The notes under the pieces were generated by a model, which ran no database searches, was not told the DNA's origin, and saw only the letters and a program-made list of their open reading frames with translations. From assembly GCA_963995525.1 (NCBI GenBank), contig OZ023206.1:2804100-2868099 (forward strand): 64,000 nucleotides of DNA, in the 5' to 3' direction. The DNA comes from Escarpia spicata (taxonomy: Eukaryota; Annelida; Polychaeta; Sabellida; Siboglinidae). This document shows, piece after piece, positions 9,765 to 21,235 of this stretch. A program made the position numbers and the translations under genes. How positions within the stretch are numbered: the first letter of the stretch is position 1; every line of letters starts with the position of its first letter.

Positions 9765-12252
9765 ACAACGTCTTCACGTAGACACCAGTGCTTCCTGTCC
9801 TTGTACAGGTGTACAGGGATCAGTGACGTAGACACCAGTGCTTTTTGTCCTTGTACAGGTGTACAGAGATCAGTGACGTAGACACCAGTGCTTGCTGTCC
9901 TTGTACAGGTGTACAGATATCAGTGTCGTAGACACCAGTGCTTCTTGTCCTTTTACAGGTGTACAGAGATCAGCGACATAGACACCAGTGCTTCCTGTCA
10001 ATGTACAGGTGTACAGATATCAGTAACGTAGACACCGGTGCTTCCTGTCCTTGTACAGAGATCAGTGACGTATTCAACAGTGCTTCCTGTCCTTGTACAG
10101 GTGTACAGAGATCAGTGACATAGACACCAGTGCTTCCTGTCCTTGTACAGGTGTGCAGAGATCAGTGACATAGACAACAGTGCTTCCTGTCCTTGTACAG
10201 GTGTACAGAGATCAGTGACGTAGACATCAGTGCTTCCTGTCCTTGTACAGGTGTGCAGAGATCAGTGACATAGACAACAGTGCTTCCTGTCCTTGTACAG
10301 GTGTACAGAGATCAGTGACGTAGACATCAGTGCTTCCTGTCCTTTTACAGGTGTACAGAGATCAGTGACATAGACACCAGTGCTTCCTGTCCTTGTACAG
10401 GTGTACAGAGATCAGTGATGTAGACATCAGTCCTTCCTGTCCTTTTACAGGTGTACATAGATCAGTGATGTAGACAACAGTGCTTCCTGTCCTTGTACAG
10501 GTGTACAGAGATCAGTGACGTAGACACCAGTGCTGCCTGTCCTTGTACAGGTGTACAGAGATCAGTGATGTAGACAACAGTGCTTCCTGTCCTTGTACAG
10601 GTGTACAGAGATCAGTGACGTAGACACCAGTGCTGCCTATCCTTGTACAGGTGTACAGAGATCAGTGATGTAGACAACAGTGCTTCCTGTCCTTGTACAG
10701 GTGTACAGAGATCAGTGACGTAGACACCAGTGCTGCCTGTCCTTGTACAGGTGTACAGAGATCAGTGATGTAGACAACAGTGCTTCCTGTCCTTGTACAG
10801 GTGTACAGAGATCAGTGACGTAGACACCAGTGCTGCCTGTCCTTGTACAGGTGTACAGAGATCAGTGATGTAGACAACAGTGCTTCCTGTCCTTGTACAG
10901 GTGTACAGAGATCAGTGACGTAGACACCAGTGCTGCCTGTCCTTGTACAGGTGTACAGAGATCAGTGATGTAGACAACAGTGCTTCCTGTCCTTGTACAG
11001 GTGTACAGAGATCAGTGACGTAGACACCAGTGCTGCCTGTCCTTGTACAGGTGTACAGAGATCAGTGATGTAGACAACAGTGCTTCCTGTCCTTGTACAG
11101 GTGTACAGAGATCAGTGACGTAGACACCAGTGCTGCCTGTCCTTGTACAGGTGTACAGAGATCAGTGATGTAGACATCAGTCCTTCCTGTCCTTGTACAG
11201 GTGTACAGAGATCAGTGACGTAGACACCAGTGCTGCCTGTCCTTGTACAGGTGTACAGAGATCAGTGATGTAGACAACAGTGCTTCCTGTCCTTGTACAG
11301 GTGTACAGAGATCAGTGACGTAGACACCAGTGCTGCCTGTCCTTGTACAGGTGTACAGAGATCAGTGATGTAGACATCAGTCCTTTCTGTCCTTGTACAG
11401 GTGTACAGAGATCAGTGACGTAGACATCAGTGCTTCCTGTCCTTGTACAGGTGTGCAGAGATCAGTGACATAGACAACAGTGCTTCCTGTCCTTGTACAG
11501 GTGTACAGAGATCAGTGACGTAGACATCAGTGCTTCCTGTCCTTTTACAGGTGTACAGAGATCAGTGACATAGACACCAGTGCTTCCTGTCCTTGTACAG
11601 GTGTACAGAGATCAGTGATGTAGACATCAGTCCTTCCTGTCCTTTTACAGGTGTACATAGATCAGTGATGTAGACAACAGTGCTTCCTGTCCTTGTACAG
11701 GTGTACAGAGATCAGTGACGTAGACACCAGTGCTGCCTGTCCTTGTACAGGTGTACAGAGATCAGTGATGTAGACACCAGTGCTGCCTGTCCTTGTACAG
11801 GTGTACAGAGATCAGTGACGTAGACACCAGTGCTGCCTGTCCTTGTACAGGTGTACAGAGATCAGTGATGTAGACACCAGTGCTGCCTGTCCTTGTACAG
11901 GTGTACAGAGATCAGTGACGTAGACACCAGTGCTGCCTGTCCTTGTACAGGTGTACAGAGATCAGTGATGTAGACAACAGTGCTTCCTGTCCTTGTACAG
12001 GTGTACAGAGATCAGTGACGTAGACAACAGTACTTCCTGTCCTTGTACAGGTGTACAGAGATCAGTGATGTAGACACCAGTGCTGCCTGTCCTTGTACAG
12101 GTGTACAGAGATCAGTGACGTAGACACCAGTGCTGCCTGTCCTTGTACAGGTGTACAGAGATCAGTGACGTAGACACCAGTGCTTCCTGTCCTTGTACAG
12201 GTGTACAGAGATCAGTGACATAGACACCAGTGCTTCCTGTCCTTGTACAGGT
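9765..12252. repeat. 50-bp minisatellite, about 50 copies, with 100-bp dimer structure
   Basis: The unit starts gtgtacagagatcagtgacg and ends with tgtccttgtacag, period 50. Early copies (9765-10080) are irregular in length. From about 10500 to 11160 copies alternate between a gtagacaccagtgctgcc type and a gtagacaacagtgcttcc type, which gives a 100-bp higher-order unit. Around 11380-11700 a block repeats the order seen at 10200-10520. No unique spacers exist between copies. Confidence 0.97.
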
Positions 12253-12284
12253 GGTCTAGTAGGGTGTCTAATGGATAGTATCGT

Positions 12285-12465
12285 TATTTGATACAAGCAT
12301 GAAAATAGGACCATATATGTAAAATTTCACGACGAATCCGATTAGCGGGGGATCCACATCAGAGTTTGTATCCTTGACCTTGAATTTCAAGGTCAAATGT
12401 TACTGTGCATGAAATATAACTTTTTTTCAATACCATATCAGTTTTTGTGTATATGTACGAATGTG
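12285..12465 (+). repeat. Inverted arm, left (partner 15655-15830)
   Basis: The arm reads aagcatgaaaataggacc, then gtaaaatttcac, cgaatccgattag, and a near-perfect palindrome ccttgaatttcaagg within tgacc...ggtca. The reverse complement of 15655-15830 gives the same order with about 80% identity by eye. A second palindrome copy, tgaccttgaatgtcaaggtc, sits at 12520-12540. Confidence 0.75.
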
Positions 12466-12580
12466 TGTAATTTTGTATGCAAACATATATGCATCTATGT
12501 GTGCATGTATGTGTGTCCATGACCTTGAATGTCAAGGTCAATTTTTTATTCACCAAAAACATCACTGTTTTTGTTGATAT

Positions 12581-14502
12581 GAATCTCCATGTGGAGCCCT
12601 CCGAGCATCATGACAAGCATGTGCTCTCCAACCGAGTTCGGGAAAGCCCACTAAATGTGTTTCGCTAGTGCATACAATGGTTGGTCACACCACAAGATGG
12701 AAATCTGTCCACGATTGAGGTACTGTGTGACAGCAATCACCACTTCCATGGCATGCTTCACCATAGCTGGTGAGTCTGATTTCTCAGCAAACAATGGCAG
12801 CATTGCTGATATTGCTACTACTTCTGTTCGAGCTCGGTCCTGCGCAGCATGATGAGCGGCCCATGAGACTGCATCTCCAAGGGTCACCAATGCTTTCCCG
12901 AGTAGTGCAGACACTTTCTCTGTCTACTCTGTTTCTTCAAAGATGGCTTTGTCGAGGTTGTTTGACAGCTGAACACTGCTTGCAGGAGGAGCTGGAACCA
13001 TCGATTCAGACATCTTCACGGCCACAGCGTGTACGACAGTGTACATTGGTGGTAGAGATGCCTTTTCTGTATTACAAACAGAAGACACCTTACAAATAGG
13101 TCGTTCTTCGTCGGCGTGATCAGTCTTCGGAAACTGAGAAAAAGATATCCCAGTGCTCTGAGCGGTCGTTGATGATAGATTTAAGTCGATATTATCGAAT
13201 GCGCCAATGGTTGTGATCCCCGATCTCAAGTTATGAGGATAAACAATGCCTTCCTTCTCTGCTTGTCCGGTGACAGTCTCAGCGATTGCGCACTCTGCTT
13301 GAATCAATCGGAACAATGTGTGGCGATTATGATCATGCATCATTTTTTGCAGCTGTGTTTCGTCTTTTTTCTTGCTGTTGAATGTGATCAGCTGAACGAT
13401 TGTAAGAACTTCCTGGGTGCAACGTACTTCCGTATCCATTCCATTGCCACACAGCAGCATAGATGCTAACAGTTTCAAGCATTGCGACGCTCCTTGATTT
13501 TGACAATCTTTAGAGAAAGTTCCAGCAAACGGCAGAATGTTCATGCTAAACATGCCTGCATAGCTTTGCCACCTTTGCTATCAGCAGCACTTGATCTTGC
13601 ATGTTTCGCTGCTCAAAGGAGGCCCCCAACATTTCTTGCATCCCCGCAGGGAACACTAGCACGCAATGTTTACCATGGGATTGTTCCTACAGCCCGTAAT
13701 TGCAGAAATTTTCTTCTTTTAAGCGAGTTTTGTTGACTGCAATGCTGTGACCCAGCTCTTCCAACCTTTGCTCGAAGGAAGTATGCAGCATAGATAGATT
13801 GAACAATGTTTCTCCACGCTCAACCGTCGACTCGATATCACCAGTTAAATGTGCAAATGCTCGAGCTCGGTTAACTTCTCGCAACTCCGAGTAGCTTCCA
13901 CCGCAGCTTCTGCGTTTTTCTCTAAAGAATGAATGGTGTTTGTTCCTGTATTTCACAAGACAGGAAGTGTGGTATTTAGCCTCTAATGCAACTAAATCGC
14001 TTCCACCAATTTTCACGCACAATTCGTAATCGTTCATCTCTTCAGCCATAGAACGGAGTGGTTTTTCAGCATTGTGAGGGCTATAGCCATGACCAGATTC
14101 GTCCCCTTTGCTGCAGAATATACAGCAAGTCTTGTCATGGTAGGTTTTTGGTTTTGAGCGTCTTCTGTCTTCCCCGACAGCTTCCGTTGTTCTTTTCCGC
14201 TTCCTTGCTCGTTCGACTTTAGCGTTGCTGAATTTGTATCGACATGTATGATGCCACTTCCCTTCTTTATTCATAAGCAACTCAACAGAGTATTGACATG
14301 TTAGATGGGCTGGGAGCTTTCCAGTATCTTGGAACCCCATAATGTTGGTCACAAAAGTTTCGTAAACATTCTCTGCAGAGTATCGTCCATCTGGATTTCT
14401 CAGAGGACACCGTAATTTTTCTTCAGATGCTTCCTGACAGATAACGCATAGGTTCCACTTGATAGAACAGGTATTTGTCTCGTCAATGTGTGTGCTTTCC
14501 AT
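12581..14502 (-). pseudogene. Multicopy intronless gene family, copy 1, broken and truncated
   Basis: I recognise this as a conserved multicopy animal protein that also occurs at 54205-61976, but I know no name or function for it. From the start at 14502 it has an N-terminal Cys/His cluster (WNLCVICQEA, then KWHHTCRYKF), a second one (KTCCIFCSKGDE, then YHTSCLVKY), a long helical part, a NIDLNLSSTTA segment (about 13180) and MLPLFAEKSD (about 12810). The last family-like block is MLGGLHMEI at about 12585, where a palindrome-bearing repeat takes over, so the C-terminal half is missing. It has TAG stops at 13687, 12924 and 12651 and a frameshift near 13553. A splice-acceptor-like tttcag abuts the start. 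Confidence 0.75.
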
Positions 14503-14902
14503 CTGAAACAAAATAATATTGAAATAGGTCAATTTGTTTTATCGAGCACTCGCAGTTTACGTTAGGCCTATTACAGCATATTGTTGACATAGCATAACTT
14601 GACGAATCTATTGATTGTAAATTGTGACTGGGTAAGACATTTCCCTTAACCGTTTTACATAACGCTGGGCTGACCCCATTCAAATCATCGCTGTTCCATC
14701 ATAATACTCTAATATCACTCACATTTTGATCAGTCATATAAATATATTCAAATGCGAGTACTTTTGGTAGTAGTCATTTATGTATCATCACTCCGTGAAT
14801 ATCTTAGCAGTGATTTCAATGAAGATATATGATTAAATCGCAAACGACACGTGTAATTATGCACTTACGTTTCATAGCGTCTGGTATCGCATTCGTCTCG
14901 AG

Positions 14903-15585
14903 TCCGGCAGGTGGCTGACAGCATCATCTAGACACTACTAAGTCCGGCAGGTGGCTGACAGCATCATCTAGACACTACTAAGTCCGGCAGGTGGCTGACA
15001 GCATCATCTAGACACTACTATGTCCGGCAGGTGGCTGACAGCATCATCTAGACACTACTAAGTCCGGCAGGTGGCTGACAGCATCATCTAGACACTACTA
15101 TGTCCGGCAGGTGGCTGACAGCATCATCTAGACACTACTAAGTCCGGCAGGTGGCTGACAGCATCATCTAGACACTACTATGTCCGGCAGGTGGCTGACA
15201 GCATAATCTAGACACTACTAAGTCCGGCAGGTGGCTGACAGCATCATCTAGACACTACTAAGTCCGGCAGGTGGCTGACTGCATCATCTAGACACTACTA
15301 AGTCCGGCAGGTGGCTGACAGCATCATCTAGACACTACTAAGTCCGGCAGGTGGCTGACAGCATCATCTAGACACTACTAAGTCCGGCAGGTGGCTGACA
15401 GCATCATCTAGACACTACTAAGTCCGGCAGGTCGCTGACAGCATCATCTAGACACTACTAAGTCCGGCAGGTGGCTGACAGCATCATCTAGACACTACTA
15501 TGTCCGGCAGGTGGCTGACAGCATCATCTAGACACTACTAAGTCCGGCAGGTCGCTGACAGCATCATCTAGACACTACTATGTCC
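14903..15585. repeat. 40-bp minisatellite, 17 copies
   Basis: The unit agtccggcaggtggctgaca plus gcatcatctagacactacta is nearly invariant. The first base is a or t and a few copies have gtcgctg. Homogeneity implies recent expansion. It lies upstream of family copy 1, inside the inverted arms. Confidence 0.97.
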
Positions 15586-15654
15586 CATTCATTAATTTTA
15601 CCTATTTAGAAGTAGGCCTTGAAGTAAAACAAAATATACCAGCACTTAAACTTA

Positions 15655-15830
15655 GCTTGCATATATGCACAAAAACAGTCGCCCTGCTGAAGAATTTCAT
15701 GTTCTGTAACAGTTGACCTTGAAATTCAAGGTCAAGGACACAAAATCTGATGTGAAGCCCCGTCTAATCGGATTCGCAGTGAAATTTTACATGTATGGTC
15801 CAATTTTCATGCTTTTATCCGGCAAGTAAC
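15655..15830 (-). repeat. Inverted arm, right (partner 12285-12465)
   Basis: On the minus strand this repeats the left arm, including the perfect palindrome TTGACCTTGAAA/TTTCAAGGTCAA at 15713-15735. The two arms bracket about 3.2 kb holding family copy 1 and the 40-bp array. Confidence 0.75.
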
Positions 15831-15839
15831 AATTCAGCC

Positions 15840-17970
15840 AAAAATTGGCCTTAAAGGGGGAATGAAATGATTGAACAACCACAGCCCAAACATAAGAACA
15901 TACCATTTACAGTACATGTCACCATGGTTTGACAAGTACAGCGCCACGGTATATTTTAAATAATGTTTCAAACGTAGCTACTATCGGCACAGGGCGCCGC
16001 CATCATGCTCCAGGAGCGTGTGGTTGTACATCCGGTTTGACTGGCGAGATGTCTCCCAAAGCTGTATACAGCAATTCGATAGGCGACGCAACATAGCTCT
16101 CAGAAAAACAGACCTTAAGTGCTAGTAAGCAACTTTTCACATACTTCCACAGAAGGATTCCAACAGAAAAAAACAAGTTATAGATGATGAAATTTACGTG
16201 TTCGCCGGCGGTTAGATTGACAAAAGTCTGCGGTGGTCATTTTCGAACGCCAATTGCAAGCCTAAATACGAAAGTGACGAGCATAAAAAGACATTGAACA
16301 TCAAAACATAATTCTTGGTTAAAGCCATAGGTCCATCTCCAGTCGATTTGTTTACATATAACTATGCACCGATGAAATAAAATTAAGCGAAATCGACCTG
16401 GAAGTTCGACATTATTGCCTTATTTGGAGGGTGAAGCGGCACATAGGAAATGACAAGCCGAAACCAGCTTGTTGTTGCCAAGGTGACTCGGCACTCACGA
16501 GTTTCGTCAAGTATCATTACGACTACTATATAGTCCCACAGTTCTATTTCAAAGTCTGCATATATACAAATATGACGTATGCGAAATTGAAATGTAATAA
16601 GAAATGTGAATGTAATAAAGTACAAATACGTGTGAATACTAGGATATAATTGGGAATAATGAGTGCTTGTAATCTGCCGATTTAGTTTACAGCAATGCCA
16701 GCGTGTTGCTACGTCTGAAGAATACTACAACGTCTACATCTACGAGTCTATGTTATCGACTTAGTTGCTGGTTGGGGAAATAACCTTCAAAATAATTACA
16801 AAAATAAATGTCAGCTACTGTAGCCAGTATAACGTTTTGCGAAATAATGTTGTCATATATTAGTCAACATTAGTCACAGTCCGGTCCAAGCCCTGTCAAT
16901 CATGTATTGTAGGCATTGCCATTGGAATGTATCAATTTAAAAGAAATAGTTAAAGACAAATATTATTGAAGTTGAACAGCTCAAACACTATAAAATGTAA
17001 CCGCATTTAAATAAGTGACATCACAAGTATTTAAATCCTTAAAAATACTTGTTTACGATACTGTCAATAGCATACAACAAAACACTATAGTAATATCTGA
17101 TATAGTTAGTTATTGGCATAGTAAGTAGGTTCACATCAGTCAACTAAAGTTAATCACCATGTAGGCCTAATACTAATTTATGTGTTTCAAATATTGACAA
17201 ATCACGCCAAGTTTTTTCCTGATATAGATTGCATGACTGCAAACACCAATGTATGCTTTTAATAACAAGGACATTGTATATAATTTATTGACTTTTGAAT
17301 GTAAGCCTAACAAGGAAAAAAGGAAATAATGTCACAGGAAAAAGCCACAAAGATTAATAAATATATATTTTGTATTTACAAAGTTCAAATGTTAAACACA
17401 TTTGAGTGCACATGCATTTTAATCATGACAATTAAAGATAACACACATATATCCACTAAAAAGAAAACGTTGAAAAAGTCACTTGTAAATCGCACTTGTG
17501 CTCCAATTTGAATGAATATTTGCAAGATTGTGTCATTTTGTTCATAATATATGACGGAAGTATCCAAACAACCATAGGGCCTAATACCAAGCAAAAGCTT
17601 CGAAGGATTCAGCGAAGGATTTAGCGAGATGACATCATTCCTCATGGTAATACAAATGTCACTTGTAGTGCTGCCATGCCATCGACTTGTAGTGTCAAAA
17701 CATAAATGAAGCTGGTGGTCGTGTTGCCAGTGCGACACTTTGTCGATGCAGTAGTTAATACAGACAATATTGTTGTTCCATCGAACATTCACCATGACCA
17801 TGGGTATGCAAAGTTGTCATCGCAGTCCAGCATGCCTTCTCCGACTGACCCTGACCATGGCGGTTCTGTCACTGTAGACGACCCTTCGGATGTCCCAGTC
17901 TCACTATCGCCATCTTCAGACGATTCTGTGAGAAGAGAAACATTGAAGCGAGTGATGCGGAATATGTTGT
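15840..17970. other. AT-rich non-coding stretch
   Basis: No convincing gene is seen. A small CpG-containing patch at 15980-16080 includes gggcgccgccatcatg, which could belong to a promoter or first exon, but no splice-linked frame could be found. Confidence 0.5.
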
Positions 17971-17975
17971 AGCAT

Positions 17976-18990
17976 GTGACAGCGGTATCACTGATGATGA
18001 CTCAAGCGGTTCTTACACTAATGGGAAAGAGAGAAAGTTTGTCAGTTGTGAGAAAAACATCATTTCACTTTTCTGCACCTGCTAAACCACCAAACTGCAA
18101 TAAACCACTTATATCAAAGCCTAGCATCACAGTGACTGAATTTGCAGTGGTTGTGACCACAGAATGTGTTGATGGCCACTTATTCATGTGGCACTCGCAA
18201 CCCAAGATTGGTAACATTTATGAAAGTAACTTGTTGACACCAAGCGTCCTCTTCCTGACTGGACATTCACTGTGTACAATTTGGTCAACCTAATGAACCT
18301 ATATGCCTTGTCACCCCGCCAGTGCTACAGCATACAGCGGGCATACATACTGCCAGAGATAGAGGACATGTGGACATGCCATTCGGAGGCCATCATGTCA
18401 GCTCTGGTCAGACAAAGCGTGGTCGCATCAGGCGATGCAAGATATGACAATCCAGGACACAACTCTACATTTGGCATTTACTTCATCATGGACACCGACA
18501 GCCAACTCACCATTGCTCAAGAAACTTTTCGGGTCACAGAGGTCAAGAACAGTTACTGGATGGAAGTCGATGGCTTGAAACGCTGCTTAGATAACCTGAC
18601 TGACCATGGGATGAAGATCACCACACTTGCCACTGACAGACATCCCAGCATTAGAAAGACTTTGTTAGAGGACTACCAAGAAATAAAGGCTGTTGCCTGC
18701 CAAGAAAGTTGAGGTTGTCCCTTCGATAGGCGCAATTGCCAACCACCTGTGGTATTGCGCATCAGCTTGTGGTGGTGATGCCCGCTTGATGAAGGAGATG
18801 TGGATCTCACTCCTCCATCACATCAGGAATTCCCATTCATGGACAGCGGGTGCAGTTGTACCGGTAGTGCAATCATGCAACGTATACACAACAAGCAGTA
18901 AAAACAACACCATGGCTCACTGAAGGTACAGAAGCCTTCACTGTCCAGAAGGCTATACTGCCTACTGTATGATATAGAGAGCATTACGAA
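17976..18990 (+). pseudogene. Transposase-like gene, broken
   Basis: I recognise a widespread animal repeat-borne protein of the DDE transposase type, without a safe superfamily name. Order seen: a Cys segment ending in MWHSQPKIGNI (about 18190), then, after a frameshift near 18280, SVVASGDARYDNPGH (about 18430, first acidic block), the IYFIMDTDSQ strand, the YWMEVDGLKRCLDNL helix, LATDRHPSIRKTL (about 18630, second aspartate) and, after a break near 18700, IGAIANHLWYCA and a Trp-rich helix. Family-like text fades out near 18990 after further stops. The stretch between TLLEDY and the NHLW block is shorter than in related proteins I remember. This copy has at least two frame breaks and cannot make a full protein. 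Confidence 0.7.
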
Positions 18991-19582
18991 TAAGACTACA
19001 TGGCAGACTGTGCCAATGCATTAGTCAAATTCACACACCAGTTTTTTAATAAACAACCGTTATCTTCTAATTATTGTTATACTGGCAAAACTGTGTTTTA
19101 TCAATATCGCATCATGAATGCAGTGAACTGGTTCATTTGTTCGTGAAGGGCTGTACTAATTATGATTGTAAGAACTACATTTCATGATGTGGTCTTGATA
19201 ACACACACACATAATATATATAACATTTTTATTATAATAAAAACTCCACTTAAATATTTGTGTATCAATAATACATTGCACAATGTCCTGATTGTGCATC
19301 TATTTGTCTACATTTTTATATAAATTAAGCAAGTTGCTTGAACACTTTTAAATAGGGAATTAAACAACTGTATAAAAAGGATGCACACGTCCAGTCAAGA
19401 ATAAAAGTAAGATTATTAAGAAAATGAAAAAAAAATGGTTTGATGAAAATCATAGACATAGTATTTTACGAAGATAGAATGAACCTGAACATTTGAGGTG
19501 GGAACAAGTATAATTGCTCTATTTAAGTTTGAAATAGTTATTGCTAGAATAATTATTCGATGCCTGTTGAACTACGTAGTAC
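18991..19582. other. AT-rich non-coding stretch
   Basis: It contains an acacacacataatatatata microsatellite patch near 19202 and no supportable gene. Confidence 0.5.
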
Positions 19583-20071
19583 TTACCTACTAGCTGTTGG
19601 ATGAATCAACGAGTCTGCACGCAAATCATACAATGACAACAGACCGACTTCCAAGTTCCAACACCGCCCTGTTGGTGCAAACCGTTTCGAAGTCGATGTG
19701 CGTCGACATCGGGACGCAGTGTCCACACAAACACCATGCGACATTATTAAGTTGCGTAACGTCTTCGTCGTCGATAGACCAACTGTCACTGTCCGACTCC
19801 CACAACTGAACCTGACCCGGGGCCGGACATTATCGGACCGTGGATCGCACACTGGGTGAAACCCGTATGGCACAGGCCCTTTGTGTGTGTCAACCGTATC
19901 AACCGTAATTTCCGAGTGACAAGTCGAACTAGAGTCTTCATCTGTCGTATCGATTTTCTCCCAAAGTGATACGGAAGTTTTAAAAATCACTTTTAATAAC
20001 TCGTCTCTACCAAAATCCTTTGACGTCTTTGTCAACAACAACAACAAAATAGTCCCGGTATGCGCGTGCAT
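19583..20071 (-). CDS. Hypothetical protein, possible first coding exon
   Basis: I do not recognise this protein. The minus-strand frame runs 162 codons from ATG at 20071. It begins with a short hydrophobic run (TILLLLL), has an acidic patch (DTTDEDSSS) in the middle and becomes Ser/Arg/Cys-rich. Two features argue for a real exon. A strong splice donor, AG|GTAAGTAC, lies at its 3' end (about 19585), before the frame's stop. A GC box also sits 27-37 bases upstream of the ATG. CpG content is higher than in neighbouring DNA. No partner exon was found downstream. It could still be a chance frame in a CpG-rich promoter segment. Confidence 0.35.
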   Translation of the reverse strand: MHAHTGTILLLLLTKTSKDFGRDELLKVIFKTSVSLWEKIDTTDEDSSSTCHSEITVDTVDTHKGPVPYGFHPVCDPRSDNVRPRVRFSCGSRTVTVGLSTTKTLRNLIMSHGVCVDTASRCRRTSTSKRFAPTGRCWNLEVGLLSLYDLRADSLIHPTASR

Positions 20072-20097
20072 CTAATATTCTGACTTTTGCTTTGAAA

Positions 20098-20108
20098 GCC
20101 CCGCCCCC
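20098..20108 (-). promoter_or_regulatory. GC box (Sp1-type site)
   Basis: The minus strand reads GGGGGCGGGGC just upstream of the hypothetical exon at 19583-20071. GC boxes work in both orientations, so it could serve a plus-strand transcript instead. Confidence 0.4.
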
Positions 20109-20109
20109 T

Positions 20110-21175
20110 TCTGCCAGCAAAAATCTTCGTTCGGTAAGTGCGACGTTAACAATGTTTTCATTGGTTATAAATCGTTGCCATTTAATTACACCTTTTTATT
20201 TCGAACGCGTATACAAATTATTTGTTGACCTATAGAACACCTATCGTGTATAATAGGGCACCATATCTTTGTTTTCGCACAGAAATATCTACTAATGAAG
20301 TAAACCGAAAAAAAACGAAATTTAACATTCATTAGATAGGAGTAAATCAAACCACTCGCTTGGAACAAAGATGGCGATATTCGCAAAGTATTAGTACCTG
20401 GCATTTGAAGACTATGCAACTTAAAAAAATTGTTCACAACACTGTATTTTTCTTGCCACCCAAGTAAACCATCTACTGATCTGTTCGGACTGGCATATGT
20501 AACTGGGAACAAGCATAATTTGATTGTTTATAGAAAGGGTAATTGTAAGGTGAATCTCATAAAAAAACTTCTACGGATCGTTCCTGGTGTCACAGCTGAA
20601 CTGCTGAAATTTGTATCCTGAGATCAAAAGGTGTCTAGCATAACAAACAAACATACATGTGGTAGCTCAATTATAGTTAGAAAGTTGAATGTTGCTATAA
20701 ATAACTTACCTTTTGGAGTCACCGATCGTGAAGGTTGCCTTTTTATATCCATCGTCTGTGACATCGTCTGTGACAACTGAAAAATCAATTGTGACACTCA
20801 CAGAAACCGTTAGTGATAACTAGAAACAGCTGAAATGAGACGTACCAGTAATAATAATAATAATACAGTAACTTCTTTGCGCCTAAATACTTCAACACGA
20901 AAAGGTTGGTTTTATTAACTGGTTTCAAACTTATTTCTGTAAATTCTGTAAATAATTATGAACCAAAAAGACTTGGAAAATGTTCCTTCATTTTATTTCA
21001 TTGAATCAGGTGGCAGGCACTGGCAGCCGACCATTCATGAGCCTTAATTTGGTTACCAAAGATCATTATGAATTTTATTCAAGGCCAGCAGCAACAGCAA
21101 TGATATTATCGTTGCAAAATGATATTATCATTGAAAGAGTTGAACAATTCACAACTAGGCCTAGTGCTAGACAAA
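20110..21175. other. Non-coding stretch
   Basis: Only short frames without recognisable content are present. There is an aataataataataat microsatellite near 20850 and a direct repeat catcgtctgtga at 20750-20772. Confidence 0.5.
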
Positions 21176-21235
21176 TCAACAGTCGCTGTCATCAGCTTGA
21201 CCAACTGAGTCAACTCCATCACTTGGGCCGGCAGC

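Noticed and set aside
9765..12252. CRISPR array
   Set aside because: There are no unique spacers; the whole 50-bp period is repeated. The host is an animal. The same applies to the 40-, 49- and 56-bp arrays.
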